Source: Pectinatus haikarae
GTDB lineage: Bacteria; Bacillota; Negativicutes; Selenomonadales; Selenomonadaceae
Direction: 5' to 3' (one strand)
Assembly (NCBI RefSeq): GCF_030813505.1
Contig: NZ_JAUSUE010000015.1
DNA length: 64,000 nucleotides
Under the pieces are notes generated by a model. That model saw only the letters and a program-made list of their open reading frames with translations, was not told the origin of the DNA and ran no database searches. This document shows positions 1 to 8,358 of this stretch, one piece after another. Position numbers and translations under genes: made by a program. Numbering within the stretch: position 1 is the stretch's first letter; every line of letters begins with the position of its first letter.

Positions 1-76
1 TGAGGCATCGTCCTTTCGATTGGTGTGTTTTCTAGCAGAAACATTGTACCATTGAAAGGTTCGGTGCCTCAATTTT
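1..76. repeat. Imperfect inverted repeat of about 75 bp
   Basis: The first seven bases (TGAGGCA) and bases 70-76 (TGCCTCA) are exact inverse complements. Inside them CCTTTC and GAAAGG pair again, leaving an A/T-rich loop. The element lies downstream of the minus-strand polysaccharide genes and is cut by, or begins at, the window edge. It could be a terminator-like hairpin, a palindromic repeat or the end of an insertion sequence; nothing here decides between them. Confidence 0.4.
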
Positions 77-272
77 CATTTAAGTTAACAAAACGTCTTA
101 TTACTAATGGAGGGAGATTTATTAAATAGTTTACATTAAATTAGTAATAATCTTTACCGTCCTACAATTGTTAAAGTACGGAAAATATTTTACACTAGGG
201 AGTGAAGATTTCTTGACTACTCTGTAAGCAACTAACGTAAGCCTTTCTCATTATTTTTCTAGATTACATAAA

Positions 273-1307
273 TTATGCTTTATAATTTTTATTTTCAAAT
301 TTCTTTGCTAATTTACGTATACTTTGACCTTCACCTTTATGTGCCAATAATATAACGTCCTTATCAGCAACAACAATAATGTCATTTATACCAATACTTG
401 CAATAATATTCTGAGGACAGAAGAACAAATTATTATTGCAATCAATTGTTATGGCAGGTCCACTGCTGACATTTCCATTTTCATCTTTTGGTAAAATATC
501 ATATACAGAATCCCATGACCCAACATCATTCCAATATAATGACAATGGAATCATCATTCCTAATTTTGATTTCTCGGCTACTGCATAATCTATGGAAAGA
601 TTTGGCATTCTCGCAAAATTATTTAGAATTCCTATATAATTATTGTTTAAAATTCCTTTTATTTCAGGAAGATAGTGAGAGATTTCGCTAAAATAAGTTT
701 TACATGTAAATGCAAACATACCAGAGTTCCAAAAATATTTACCGCTAAGCAGATAATTTTCGGCAGTTAATAAATCTGGTTTTTCTTTAAATGCCTTTAT
801 TGTATAGACTCCATTCAAATTTTGCCCAATCTCAATATAACCATATCCGGTTTCCGGTTTATTTGGTTGAATACCGAAAGTGACAAAACTACCTTTTGAA
901 GCATATTCCACTGCTTTTAATACAGCCTGATTAAATGCACTTTGAGGTTGAATAATATGATCAGACGGGGATATGAATAAGATTTCATCTTCAGGGCATT
1001 TTAAAATTTCCTGGCAATATTTTGCTGCCAATATTATTGCCGGTGCTGTATTTTTTTTAATTGGTTCAGTAATAATATGTATTTCTTCTGCATTGCATAT
1101 AGCAGCTTCCTCTTTTACAAAATTTGCATATCTTTCAGCCGTAACAACAATTATATCTTTTGGAACAACAATATCAGAAAATCTATTTATAGTTTCTGCC
1201 AGTAAAGACTTTTTGGAATTAATCTTTAAAAATTGCTTTGGACTATTATCATTTGAAAGAGGAAATAATCGAGATCCATTTCCTCCTGCTAAAATTATTA
1301 TTTTCAA
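273..1307 (-). CDS. manC: Mannose-1-phosphate guanylyltransferase
   Basis: Makes GDP-mannose from mannose-1-phosphate and GTP in the cytoplasm, a precursor for mannose-containing polysaccharide. The N-terminus has the nucleotidyltransferase signature LAGGNGSRLFPLS followed by SPKQFLKI, and FISPSDHII and FKEKP follow later. At 344 residues it is the short form, without the C-terminal isomerase cupin of long ManC/AlgA proteins. The start is TTG, placed by AAGGTAGGTG about nine bases upstream. It is the last gene of a minus-strand group with an outer-membrane barrel, a glycanase, a membrane protein and a GT2 synthase, which suggests that it supplies that synthase. The family is certain; the link to the synthase is inference from position. 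Confidence 0.88.
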   Translation of the reverse strand: MKIIILAGGNGSRLFPLSNDNSPKQFLKINSKKSLLAETINRFSDIVVPKDIIVVTAERYANFVKEEAAICNAEEIHIITEPIKKNTAPAIILAAKYCQEILKCPEDEILFISPSDHIIQPQSAFNQAVLKAVEYASKGSFVTFGIQPNKPETGYGYIEIGQNLNGVYTIKAFKEKPDLLTAENYLLSGKYFWNSGMFAFTCKTYFSEISHYLPEIKGILNNNYIGILNNFARMPNLSIDYAVAEKSKLGMMIPLSLYWNDVGSWDSVYDILPKDENGNVSSGPAITIDCNNNLFFCPQNIIASIGINDIIVVADKDVILLAHKGEGQSIRKLAKKFENKNYKA

Positions 1308-1344
1308 AATGTATCACACCTACCTTAATATGCTCAACTATGAT

Positions 1345-3048
1345 TTACAATTGTTTGTCAAATAACATAAAAATTCCATAACCCTTATAATTTTGGGCAG
1401 AATAATCAGAGTCTATCTGATTTATAGTAGAAATACCATCTTTCATATAATATTTTTTTAAATCAATGTGCAATGAGCTGGTTTTATTAATTGCTATATC
1501 ATAACCTATTCCTAATGAATACTTTCTTCTGCCAGCTACTTCATTATATATATAATCTGGATAACCAAAATCATATCCATCCAATAGTCCGCTGTAACGC
1601 GAACCACTTGTTTGCATAACATCGGCAGATAATCTTAATTTTTGCCTGGGATTTATAATAAATTCCCATTTTGCACCATAAAAATATACCGGCTCACTCT
1701 TACTAACCTGCGTCGAATAATAGTCTGTTCCCTGCACATTAGTCCAAAAATATGTTAATAATTCTTGATTTCTGGCTATTTTTTGATTGTTTGTCAAACG
1801 AAATTTCCATTCACTTTTCGATTGATAGGAAATGCCATTATCATAAAAAGAGCGCCCATAAGTAGTATTGATAATATCGGCAATAAATTGCCTTTCACCA
1901 GTTGCGTATTGGTAACGGAAAAATTTATTCCATTCATTTCCGGGATGAATTTTTCCAGTTGTTGTAGCTATACCATCCTCATCAGGTAAAATATTATTGG
2001 TCAAATAATTTTTTAAAACGGATAAATTAAGCATCTTATCTGATATCTCGTCATATGGAGTGCGCATGAGATAGCTTGTTCCGGCCATTACTGTTTCTTT
2101 ACGATTCAATCTTCTTTTAAAGTCAATTCCCGGTTTTACTTGGAAACCTTCTCCATATTTATCAATTTCTGCCAGATCATCGCCCACGCGTGATGAAGCT
2201 TCTTTGCCGTTAAGTGAATATTCACCCGTGGGTAAATTAAGATCAACAGAATATTCTGTAGTATATTTTTTTCTTATTAAACTTTTTTTGAAATAGATTT
2301 TCGTATCGGTCATAGTATTTGCCGTACCGCTTGTTCCCGCGATGCTATTTTTTGTTATTACGTGATTTGTATAAATTCCTAAATAAGTGCCATTTAAATA
2401 ATAACTATAATTCATTGGTTGAATAAATTGAAAACCATGCGTCTCATTTCCATTATCCCAATTATAATATTTAAAACCCGTTATAAAAGAGGTCGATGCA
2501 ACGGGATGATTTATTTTATAAAATAAATCATCCCGTTGTTTTGTCGCTTTTTCCAAATTAGCCTGCGCTATAGGAATATATTCTTCTGCTAAATTTTTAT
2601 CTTTTTTGGCAAGTTCCATTTCCTTAGCGGCACGCTGCAAATTATCATCCGCCTTATAAACCTCCTTTTCTTTTTCCTCTATTACGTCATTAGTCGCACC
2701 TATTTCTTTGACACGTGCAAATTCATTGACTGCATTTTGTTTGTCTTGCACCGCTTCTTCCAGCCATTTTTGATCTCGCACCAAACGATCCCTTGCATCG
2801 AGATTAGACTGTTTAGCTCTTTCCAATTCCTTTTCAGCCATTATTATATATTCAGCAGCTTTTTTTACATATTCTTGCTCTTGTTCTTTTTGTTCAAAAA
2901 TATTATAGTCATTTTTAGCATTCTCCACCGTATTATATACCTGATTGGGAACATCTATAGCTGTATCAGCATACACCGGCTGCAAAAAGAAAAAATAATA
3001 AAAAAATGTATTAATATATATTAAAATATTTTTTTTCGAGGATTTCAT
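1345..3048 (-). CDS. Predicted outer-membrane beta-barrel with periplasmic coiled coil
   Basis: 567 residues starting with a signal peptide that ends near PVYADT. Residues about 35-175 are rich in E, K, Q and A with heptad spacing, a long coiled coil. From about residue 185 to the end the sequence alternates polar and aromatic residues with many Y, W and G (for example KYYNWDNG, GYDFGYPDY), as expected of outer-membrane beta strands. GGAGG lies ten bases before the ATG. Placed between a GDP-mannose enzyme and a secreted GH5 glycanase, it is a good candidate for the export pore of the polysaccharide, filling the role of NfrA, PgaA or BcsC without recognisable similarity. No known family name is claimed. 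Confidence 0.62.
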   Translation of the reverse strand: MKSSKKNILIYINTFFYYFFFLQPVYADTAIDVPNQVYNTVENAKNDYNIFEQKEQEQEYVKKAAEYIIMAEKELERAKQSNLDARDRLVRDQKWLEEAVQDKQNAVNEFARVKEIGATNDVIEEKEKEVYKADDNLQRAAKEMELAKKDKNLAEEYIPIAQANLEKATKQRDDLFYKINHPVASTSFITGFKYYNWDNGNETHGFQFIQPMNYSYYLNGTYLGIYTNHVITKNSIAGTSGTANTMTDTKIYFKKSLIRKKYTTEYSVDLNLPTGEYSLNGKEASSRVGDDLAEIDKYGEGFQVKPGIDFKRRLNRKETVMAGTSYLMRTPYDEISDKMLNLSVLKNYLTNNILPDEDGIATTTGKIHPGNEWNKFFRYQYATGERQFIADIINTTYGRSFYDNGISYQSKSEWKFRLTNNQKIARNQELLTYFWTNVQGTDYYSTQVSKSEPVYFYGAKWEFIINPRQKLRLSADVMQTSGSRYSGLLDGYDFGYPDYIYNEVAGRRKYSLGIGYDIAINKTSSLHIDLKKYYMKDGISTINQIDSDYSAQNYKGYGIFMLFDKQL

Positions 3049-3069
3049 AAAACTATAACCTCCAATTAA

Positions 3070-4062
3070 TTAGCGGAATAAAGCTTCTGTTATGAAGTTT
3101 TTCCATTGATTTTTTTGTATATCATATGCAGCAAATTGCCCTCCGAAATCCCAGTATATCCAAGGAATATCCAAATTTTCGGCCACTTCACGCACTGTCT
3201 TAGTCCATACAGCTCTCATTTCTGAATTAACATTGTTATTTGCACCAAACTCACCAAGAAAAATAGAAATATTGTTTTTATTTGCCCATGTTTTGGCTAG
3301 TGTCAATCTCTCTCTCAAATATTTTTCTTCCGCTCGGCTACCAGTCCATTTTATATTAGAAATTTTTGCATATTGCTCGCCTAAATATTCGTTTGACTGA
3401 TATGTAAAATCATATGGTTCATAATAATGAAATGTTGCCAATAGATATTTATCATCTGGTAAGATCAAATTATTAAGACCGTCAACTGAATCGTATGAAT
3501 CTGCATCTACCACTATATATCTTTGCTTATTTGTTTTTCTAATTGTCATTATGGCGCTAGATAAATATTTATTCCAAATCTCACCCTGCAGTTTATTATG
3601 TGGTTCGTTCAATAATTCAAAGATGAGTTTAGGCGAATAATTTTTATAATGGAGTGCTAACTGTTCCCAAATCGCAATAAATGCTGTTCCATATCTCTCA
3701 GGAGAATCCATAAATTCATTAAAATTTTGGAAATCTATTATTACATAAAGGCCTTCATTTAAAGCACTGTTTATATGATTATCAAGCATTTGCATAAAAT
3801 CTTTTTCTAATGTCACTTGTCCATTTTTATTTTCGGTATAATCTGAAAAACGAATAGGTATACGCACACAATCAAAGCCTTCTTCTTTTATCTTTGTGAA
3901 GTATTTATTCTCAATTGTAACCCCCCAATAGTCCCCCTTCGGAGCTTCAAGTGCATTGGCAAGATTTATCCCTCTTTTGAAAGGAATATCAGCATCAGCA
4001 ATTTCAGGAAAAATCATACTTACACATAATATAATTCCTATCAGCCTAATTTTTACTTTCAT
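3070..4062 (-). CDS. Secreted glycoside hydrolase family 5 (endoglucanase-like)
   Basis: 330 residues from the ATG at 4062, which has GAGGAG six to seven bases upstream and overlaps the stop of the preceding gene as ATGA. A longer in-frame reading begins at 4089 but lacks a good ribosome binding site. The signal peptide runs to about IADADI. The GH5 acid/base sits in FELLNEPHN and the nucleophile in IFLGEFGAN; RIPIRF and WIYWDFGG are also typical. Synthase-dependent polysaccharide systems such as cellulose (BcsZ), alginate and Pel carry a periplasmic glycanase that trims or edits the chain. That role is inferred here from the neighbours, and the true substrate is unknown. Confidence 0.8.
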   Translation of the reverse strand: MKVKIRLIGIILCVSMIFPEIADADIPFKRGINLANALEAPKGDYWGVTIENKYFTKIKEEGFDCVRIPIRFSDYTENKNGQVTLEKDFMQMLDNHINSALNEGLYVIIDFQNFNEFMDSPERYGTAFIAIWEQLALHYKNYSPKLIFELLNEPHNKLQGEIWNKYLSSAIMTIRKTNKQRYIVVDADSYDSVDGLNNLILPDDKYLLATFHYYEPYDFTYQSNEYLGEQYAKISNIKWTGSRAEEKYLRERLTLAKTWANKNNISIFLGEFGANNNVNSEMRAVWTKTVREVAENLDIPWIYWDFGGQFAAYDIQKNQWKNFITEALFR

Positions 4063-5288
4063 AAAATGCTCCTCATCAAAAATCCGCATATTATAAATGC
4101 CATCATAAAAAAAACCACACCGTATCTTTTTGCTTTATACGGTAGTTGATTAATTTCATACGGTATCCATCCGGCACATATGGGAAAAATATAATAAAAA
4201 TTATATAGTCTATCTGAAAAAAGACCAGCCTTGAATCCTAATGTATTAAAAATAATAATCATAAAAATAAAAAATAGTAACAAAAGATAATCTTTTCTTA
4301 CTATCTGCAATACGCAAATGCGCATAAAAGTTATAGCTCCGAAAATTATTAAAAATGGTACTGACATTTTCACCACATATCCAAAGGATGAGTAATAACT
4401 TCTCATAAGCTCCGAAATCTCCGCGGGTGCACTTATACTGGTGATTTCTATCGTATCTTTAATGACATGCACAAAATAAAAAGGGGTATTCCAAAAAATC
4501 CCCCCTTGTAAGAACATTATAAAAATAGTATAAACAAAGGGTAATAATACCACTACTAAAGTAGAGACGGTATAGTTTATTTTTGTCATAAGTGCTTTAT
4601 TCTTAAATGGAAATAAAGGATCTATCATAAATAATCCACTATAGGCAATCATTATTGCCTGTATGCAAGCAATAATAATAATTTCGTAATTATTAAAAAG
4701 ACAAATTACCATTGCCAATGCAATAATGACTAAGCTACTGGTTTTTCGATAAAGAAGCCAATCAGAAAATTCACCGGAACATATTAAAAGAATAGTACTA
4801 AAAAAACTTACATCTACTCCTATAGCACCATAATGAAAAAGGAATGGATTCAATATAAATAAAAGAGTTAAAAATAACGCATTAAAAATTCCTGTGTTGA
4901 AATTTTTAAATTTATAAAATAGATAAGCTGCACTCACCGTTGAAAAAAATGAAGCTACTATTATGCCGGAAATATTTTTCGATAAAACAACCGGGAAAAA
5001 AGATAAAATCCACAAAATTGGGATTTCTAATAAAACTAATAATGGATGTAAATTAAGTATAATACCTTCGAATGAAAAATGTGACATTTGCATAGTTTTA
5101 TCAGCAATTGCTGTTATTGCGTACGCTTCATTCGGGAAATATTCTCTTTCCATTAGTAAAAGTCCATATATTATTTCACTGGCAAAAATTGCTATTATTA
5201 ATATTATTAATATTATTAACAGATAACTATTTCCATATATATTTTTTTGCACAATATTATTTTTATAATTTAACACAATATTTATCAC
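4059..5288 (-). CDS. Multi-pass inner-membrane protein of the polysaccharide locus
   Basis: 409 residues with about ten or eleven hydrophobic segments separated by short charged loops. It begins at a GTG (5288). A second in-frame GTG at 5276 has better spacing to the upstream GGGGTGA and may be the real start. The first long external loop carries acidic and aromatic residues (REYFPNEAY), a layout reminiscent of GT-C membrane glycosyltransferases, but no diagnostic motif could be fixed. It is translationally coupled to the glycanase gene through ATGA and follows the synthase gene. It might modify, polymerise or help export the polysaccharide; function unknown. Confidence 0.6.
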   Translation of the reverse strand: MINIVLNYKNNIVQKNIYGNSYLLIILIILIIAIFASEIIYGLLLMEREYFPNEAYAITAIADKTMQMSHFSFEGIILNLHPLLVLLEIPILWILSFFPVVLSKNISGIIVASFFSTVSAAYLFYKFKNFNTGIFNALFLTLLFILNPFLFHYGAIGVDVSFFSTILLICSGEFSDWLLYRKTSSLVIIALAMVICLFNNYEIIIIACIQAIMIAYSGLFMIDPLFPFKNKALMTKINYTVSTLVVVLLPFVYTIFIMFLQGGIFWNTPFYFVHVIKDTIEITSISAPAEISELMRSYYSSFGYVVKMSVPFLIIFGAITFMRICVLQIVRKDYLLLLFFIFMIIIFNTLGFKAGLFSDRLYNFYYIFPICAGWIPYEINQLPYKAKRYGVVFFMMAFIICGFLMRSIL

Positions 5289-5342
5289 CCCATAAATCGA
5301 TTAACTAATTAGATATATCGATTTTACAAATATCTCAAAGGA

Positions 5343-7568
5343 TCACTCTCTTTTTATATTTATTGGCTGTATATTTGTTTGATCTGTCAACCCATGATTT
5401 GTTTTTTCCCAGTAAAAGGGTTTATAGAATAATTGAAACAGAGCTTTATATGCAGCTATACTCATGAATATCCAATATATTGGCAATAACAGACCTGCAT
5501 ATATTACTGAATAGGGAATATAAATGATTCCTTTAATTTCATCATCTCTTGCAATCATGTACACTCCCAGGATATTTGAATAAATAAATACTAAATTACC
5601 AACAAACAATTGTACAAACGCAATATAATAAAGTGCATTTGGAAAAGCATGTTCAATTACAGGAGGATTTAATATAATCCAAATTACAAATGTCAGCCAG
5701 AGGAAGGGGTTCAGTAGGGGTAAAAGCGGTGTTCCCAAAATCATTGATTGATATCCGATAAACCCTCTCATTCCCAACTCCCTGTATAAAGAAATGGGAT
5801 TTCGCATATGAACTAGCCATGTTTGCATATAGCCTTTTATCCATCTCGAACGTTGTCTGATCCAATTTCCTACGTTGGAATTTGCTTCTTCCAATGTATA
5901 TGAATCCAAAACTGCTGTATGATAATTTTTTTTATATAATCTTACCCCTAAATCCGCATCTTCTGTCACATTAAATGGATCCCAAGCACCAATGTCTCGC
6001 AAAAAATTATATTTAAAGTGATTGGATGTCCCGCCTAACGGAATAGGCACATCCATTGTCATAATTCCTAAAAGCAATATATTGAACCACGAGCTATATT
6101 CCTGTGTAAACCATCTCGTGAGCAAATTTTGTTTACTGTTAAAATAATTGAGTTTTGCCTGTATACAAACATAGTCTTCTGGTAATTCTTTAAATGCCAA
6201 ATAAACTTTTTTTAGTTGATCCCTATCAGGAATATCTTCCGCGTCATATATAACAACATATTTCCCTCTTGCATTGATAAGTCCATAATTACAAGCTTTA
6301 GGTTTAGTTTTAGGCTGTGTATCTGGAATTATCAATAATGTGTAATAGTTTGGTAAATGCAATTTCTTTAATGCGGTTATAGTTTCATAGTCATCTTCTT
6401 CAAGTAATATGCGTATATCCAATTTATATTTGGGATAGTTTATTGAATCCAGGCGTTCCACCATGTATTTTATAATAGCAGCCTCTTTATAAACCGGAAC
6501 TAATATAGTATAAACAGGTAAATTTCGTTCATCTATGTTATCTATTTGCTCTTCCGTATATTTTAAATGATCACGGTTTCTTACGCCTCGCCATAATATA
6601 TACATTTTTAACATAGTAAAAAGTGCATATATTATTTGTAAAATTATATTTACAAATATCATAGTTTGCGAATAGTCAACAAAAACGCAGAAAAATAATA
6701 CAATAATAACAATACTTCCTACTATTTTTTGCCATTTTGAAATAGTTATAAATGCAGAGTTTCCCGGTTGATCATTAAATAATTTATATACACTTTCCTC
6801 TACATCTTCATTGAAATAAATCTTTTGCCAATATGATTCCAATTCTCTCGCAGAAACTAAAACCTGCTCGAGTGATTTATTAAGATATATTTTTATTTCA
6901 GTTAAGGCATTATCATCTAAAATTTTCATAACAGCCAGCGTATGTATATTTTTGTCCGTATTTATAATTACTGTCTTGTATTTAAAGGCTATTTCATAGG
7001 GTAATCGCTTAGAATCAAAAAGATTTATCGTGCTTCCCGTTCGTCCTACATTCATTTGTGTTGCTAAAACACGATATAGCGTATCTTCTTTTATATATTT
7101 GAGATAAACTAAAATTTCACCTAATTGTCCGCCACTTTTTTCTTGAAAACTTATAGCCTCCGCTAATTGTTTATTAGTAATAAGCCCCTGCGCCAGAAAT
7201 ATTTCTCCAATTTTCATGGACTTCCCCGATGAACTATTATAATCACTATAGAAGTTTTTTATTGTATTAATATCAGCATAACCTAGGTTAGTTAAAATAT
7301 CGCCTAACCGCCCACCATTCACTCGTTGATAATCTAAAGCATCGGCGAGTTGTTTAGATGTTATTATATTATCTCTGACAAGTTTATTCCCTGAAGTACC
7401 AAAATGTTTTTTACCATAAAAGTCGACTATTTGTTTTTCTTCTAGGATTCCCAAATCTATCAAAGCTTGCCCAAGCATGCATTTATTTTGCTTTTGATAT
7501 TCTAACGCCCGCGCTAAGTGCGATTCGTCAATATATCCATCTTTAATCAGTTCTTCACCAAATAGCAT
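5343..7568 (-). CDS. GT2 polysaccharide synthase with N-terminal MshEN (c-di-GMP) repeats
   Basis: 741 residues from the ATG at 7568, which has GAGGAG seven bases upstream. An in-frame ATG at 7688 adds 40 residues but has no ribosome binding site. Residues 1-165 hold repeated LGxxLxxxGxIxxxxLxxAxxxQ units separated by five residues, the pattern of the MshEN/GspE N-terminal fold that binds c-di-GMP in MshE and NfrB. Two membrane segments (about 283-325) precede a GT2 domain with VPVYKEA, the acidic YDAEDIPD, TEDADLGVRLY and RQRSRW. More membrane helices follow, and no PilZ domain is present at the C-terminus. It probably polymerises and translocates a sugar chain at the inner membrane under c-di-GMP control. 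Substrate unknown. Confidence 0.82.
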   Translation of the reverse strand: MLFGEELIKDGYIDESHLARALEYQKQNKCMLGQALIDLGILEEKQIVDFYGKKHFGTSGNKLVRDNIITSKQLADALDYQRVNGGRLGDILTNLGYADINTIKNFYSDYNSSSGKSMKIGEIFLAQGLITNKQLAEAISFQEKSGGQLGEILVYLKYIKEDTLYRVLATQMNVGRTGSTINLFDSKRLPYEIAFKYKTVIINTDKNIHTLAVMKILDDNALTEIKIYLNKSLEQVLVSARELESYWQKIYFNEDVEESVYKLFNDQPGNSAFITISKWQKIVGSIVIIVLFFCVFVDYSQTMIFVNIILQIIYALFTMLKMYILWRGVRNRDHLKYTEEQIDNIDERNLPVYTILVPVYKEAAIIKYMVERLDSINYPKYKLDIRILLEEDDYETITALKKLHLPNYYTLLIIPDTQPKTKPKACNYGLINARGKYVVIYDAEDIPDRDQLKKVYLAFKELPEDYVCIQAKLNYFNSKQNLLTRWFTQEYSSWFNILLLGIMTMDVPIPLGGTSNHFKYNFLRDIGAWDPFNVTEDADLGVRLYKKNYHTAVLDSYTLEEANSNVGNWIRQRSRWIKGYMQTWLVHMRNPISLYRELGMRGFIGYQSMILGTPLLPLLNPFLWLTFVIWIILNPPVIEHAFPNALYYIAFVQLFVGNLVFIYSNILGVYMIARDDEIKGIIYIPYSVIYAGLLLPIYWIFMSIAAYKALFQLFYKPFYWEKTNHGLTDQTNIQPINIKRE

Positions 7569-7904
7569 AAGTGTATCTCCTCTAAATAATTCATCTGCTA
7601 ATTTATTCAAAACAGTATCATCATAAATTTTATTTAAAAAGATATGCAACAGTATGCAGCTAAATAAATTTTTCCCCGCAGAGTACATATATTATAAATT
7701 TATCAGATATTAATTTTAGATTATATCGACTTAAAATCCACTTTTTTATTTTAACATTTGAAATATAAAACAATCAGATTTATTGTGTTCAAATTATTTA
7801 ACATATATGCGAATATATATTGTATTAGAAAATTTATAACAAAATTCTTTTTAAATACTGTAGTATTGTTTATAAAGTTGCATATAATATAAGATTATTA
7901 TTAT

Positions 7905-7951
7905 AAAAAAATAAAAATGCAATAAAAACATATTTACATTTCTATTGCATT
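7905..7951 (-). terminator. Hairpin with U-rich tail in the leader (terminator or attenuator)
   Basis: On the minus strand AATGCAATA (7951-7943) pairs with TATTGCATT (7924-7916) and is followed by a T-rich run. It lies about 40 bases after the predicted start of the polysaccharide transcript. It may end read-through from the upstream dehydrogenase operon or attenuate the polysaccharide operon. The stem is AT-rich and weak. Confidence 0.4.
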
Positions 7952-7996
7952 CCCTGAGTCGCTATAATATTTCAATTTCCCTATGAAATCACCATT

Positions 7997-8025
7997 AATT
8001 TATCACAATAAAATTGTAATGTCAA
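7997..8025 (-). promoter_or_regulatory. Candidate sigma-70 promoter of the polysaccharide operon
   Basis: A perfect TTGACA (8025-8020, minus strand) is followed after 17 bases by TAAATT (8002-7997), four of six matches to the -10 consensus. Transcription would start near 7990, giving a leader of more than 400 bases before the synthase gene. Confidence 0.55.
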
Positions 8026-8180
8026 CACTTTTGAATAGAAGACGGTTGTTTCATAAACTTTGACGGCAGCAAAAAACCGCCTATCGAATGCTAGATGGTT
8101 GTGGCTGGCTTATGATTTAATCGTTCGTTCCGAAACTTATTATTTTAAACAAAAATTTTTAAATTCAGCCTGCACCCTTT

Positions 8181-8358
8181 TTATATCAGCGAAGCATCAG
8201 CTGTTCCCTCGTCAGCATAAAACGGATTATGACCGACTATTTTCCATGGATTATCCCTATAAGCCATTCTCAGTGCCTCTCCCAGCGCCATAAAAGAAGA
8301 TTCCCATGTATGATGCGGATTCAGTTTCTTTATGAATTGTAAACAGCTTTCCCATTAT
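8181..8358 (-). pseudogene. Fragment resembling the C-terminus of HisB (imidazoleglycerol-phosphate dehydratase)
   Basis: Directly after the HisD-like gene, one minus-strand frame reads LNPHHTWESSFMALGEALRM, with the HHxxE metal-binding pattern and the FxALGxALR context of the HisB C-terminal half, and then runs to a stop at 8183-8181. There is no start codon and no N-terminal half, because the frame is closed at the HisD stop. It looks like the remains of a HisB paralogue after a deletion. The similarity rests on one short motif, so the assignment is tentative. Confidence 0.4.

Larger units (their letters stand above)
7569..8180. other. Long AT-rich leader and promoter region of the polysaccharide operon
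   Basis: No convincing gene lies here. The minus strand holds a promoter near 8025-7997, a hairpin with a U-rich tail near 7951-7905 and about 340 bases of very AT-rich sequence before the synthase start. The leader is long enough for post-initiation control, but it matches no riboswitch consensus I know, including the two c-di-GMP classes. Confidence 0.5.

Noticed and set aside
5653..5865. 70-codon minus-strand frame inside the GT2 synthase gene
   Set aside because: It is a shadow of the synthase coding sequence without its own ribosome binding site.
7690..7990. c-di-GMP riboswitch in the polysaccharide leader
   Set aside because: The leader does not match the class I or class II consensus; only an AT-rich hairpin is visible.
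8060..8293. 77-codon plus-strand frame
   Set aside because: It is antisense to the HisB-like fragment, which carries a recognisable motif; the plus frame shows none.
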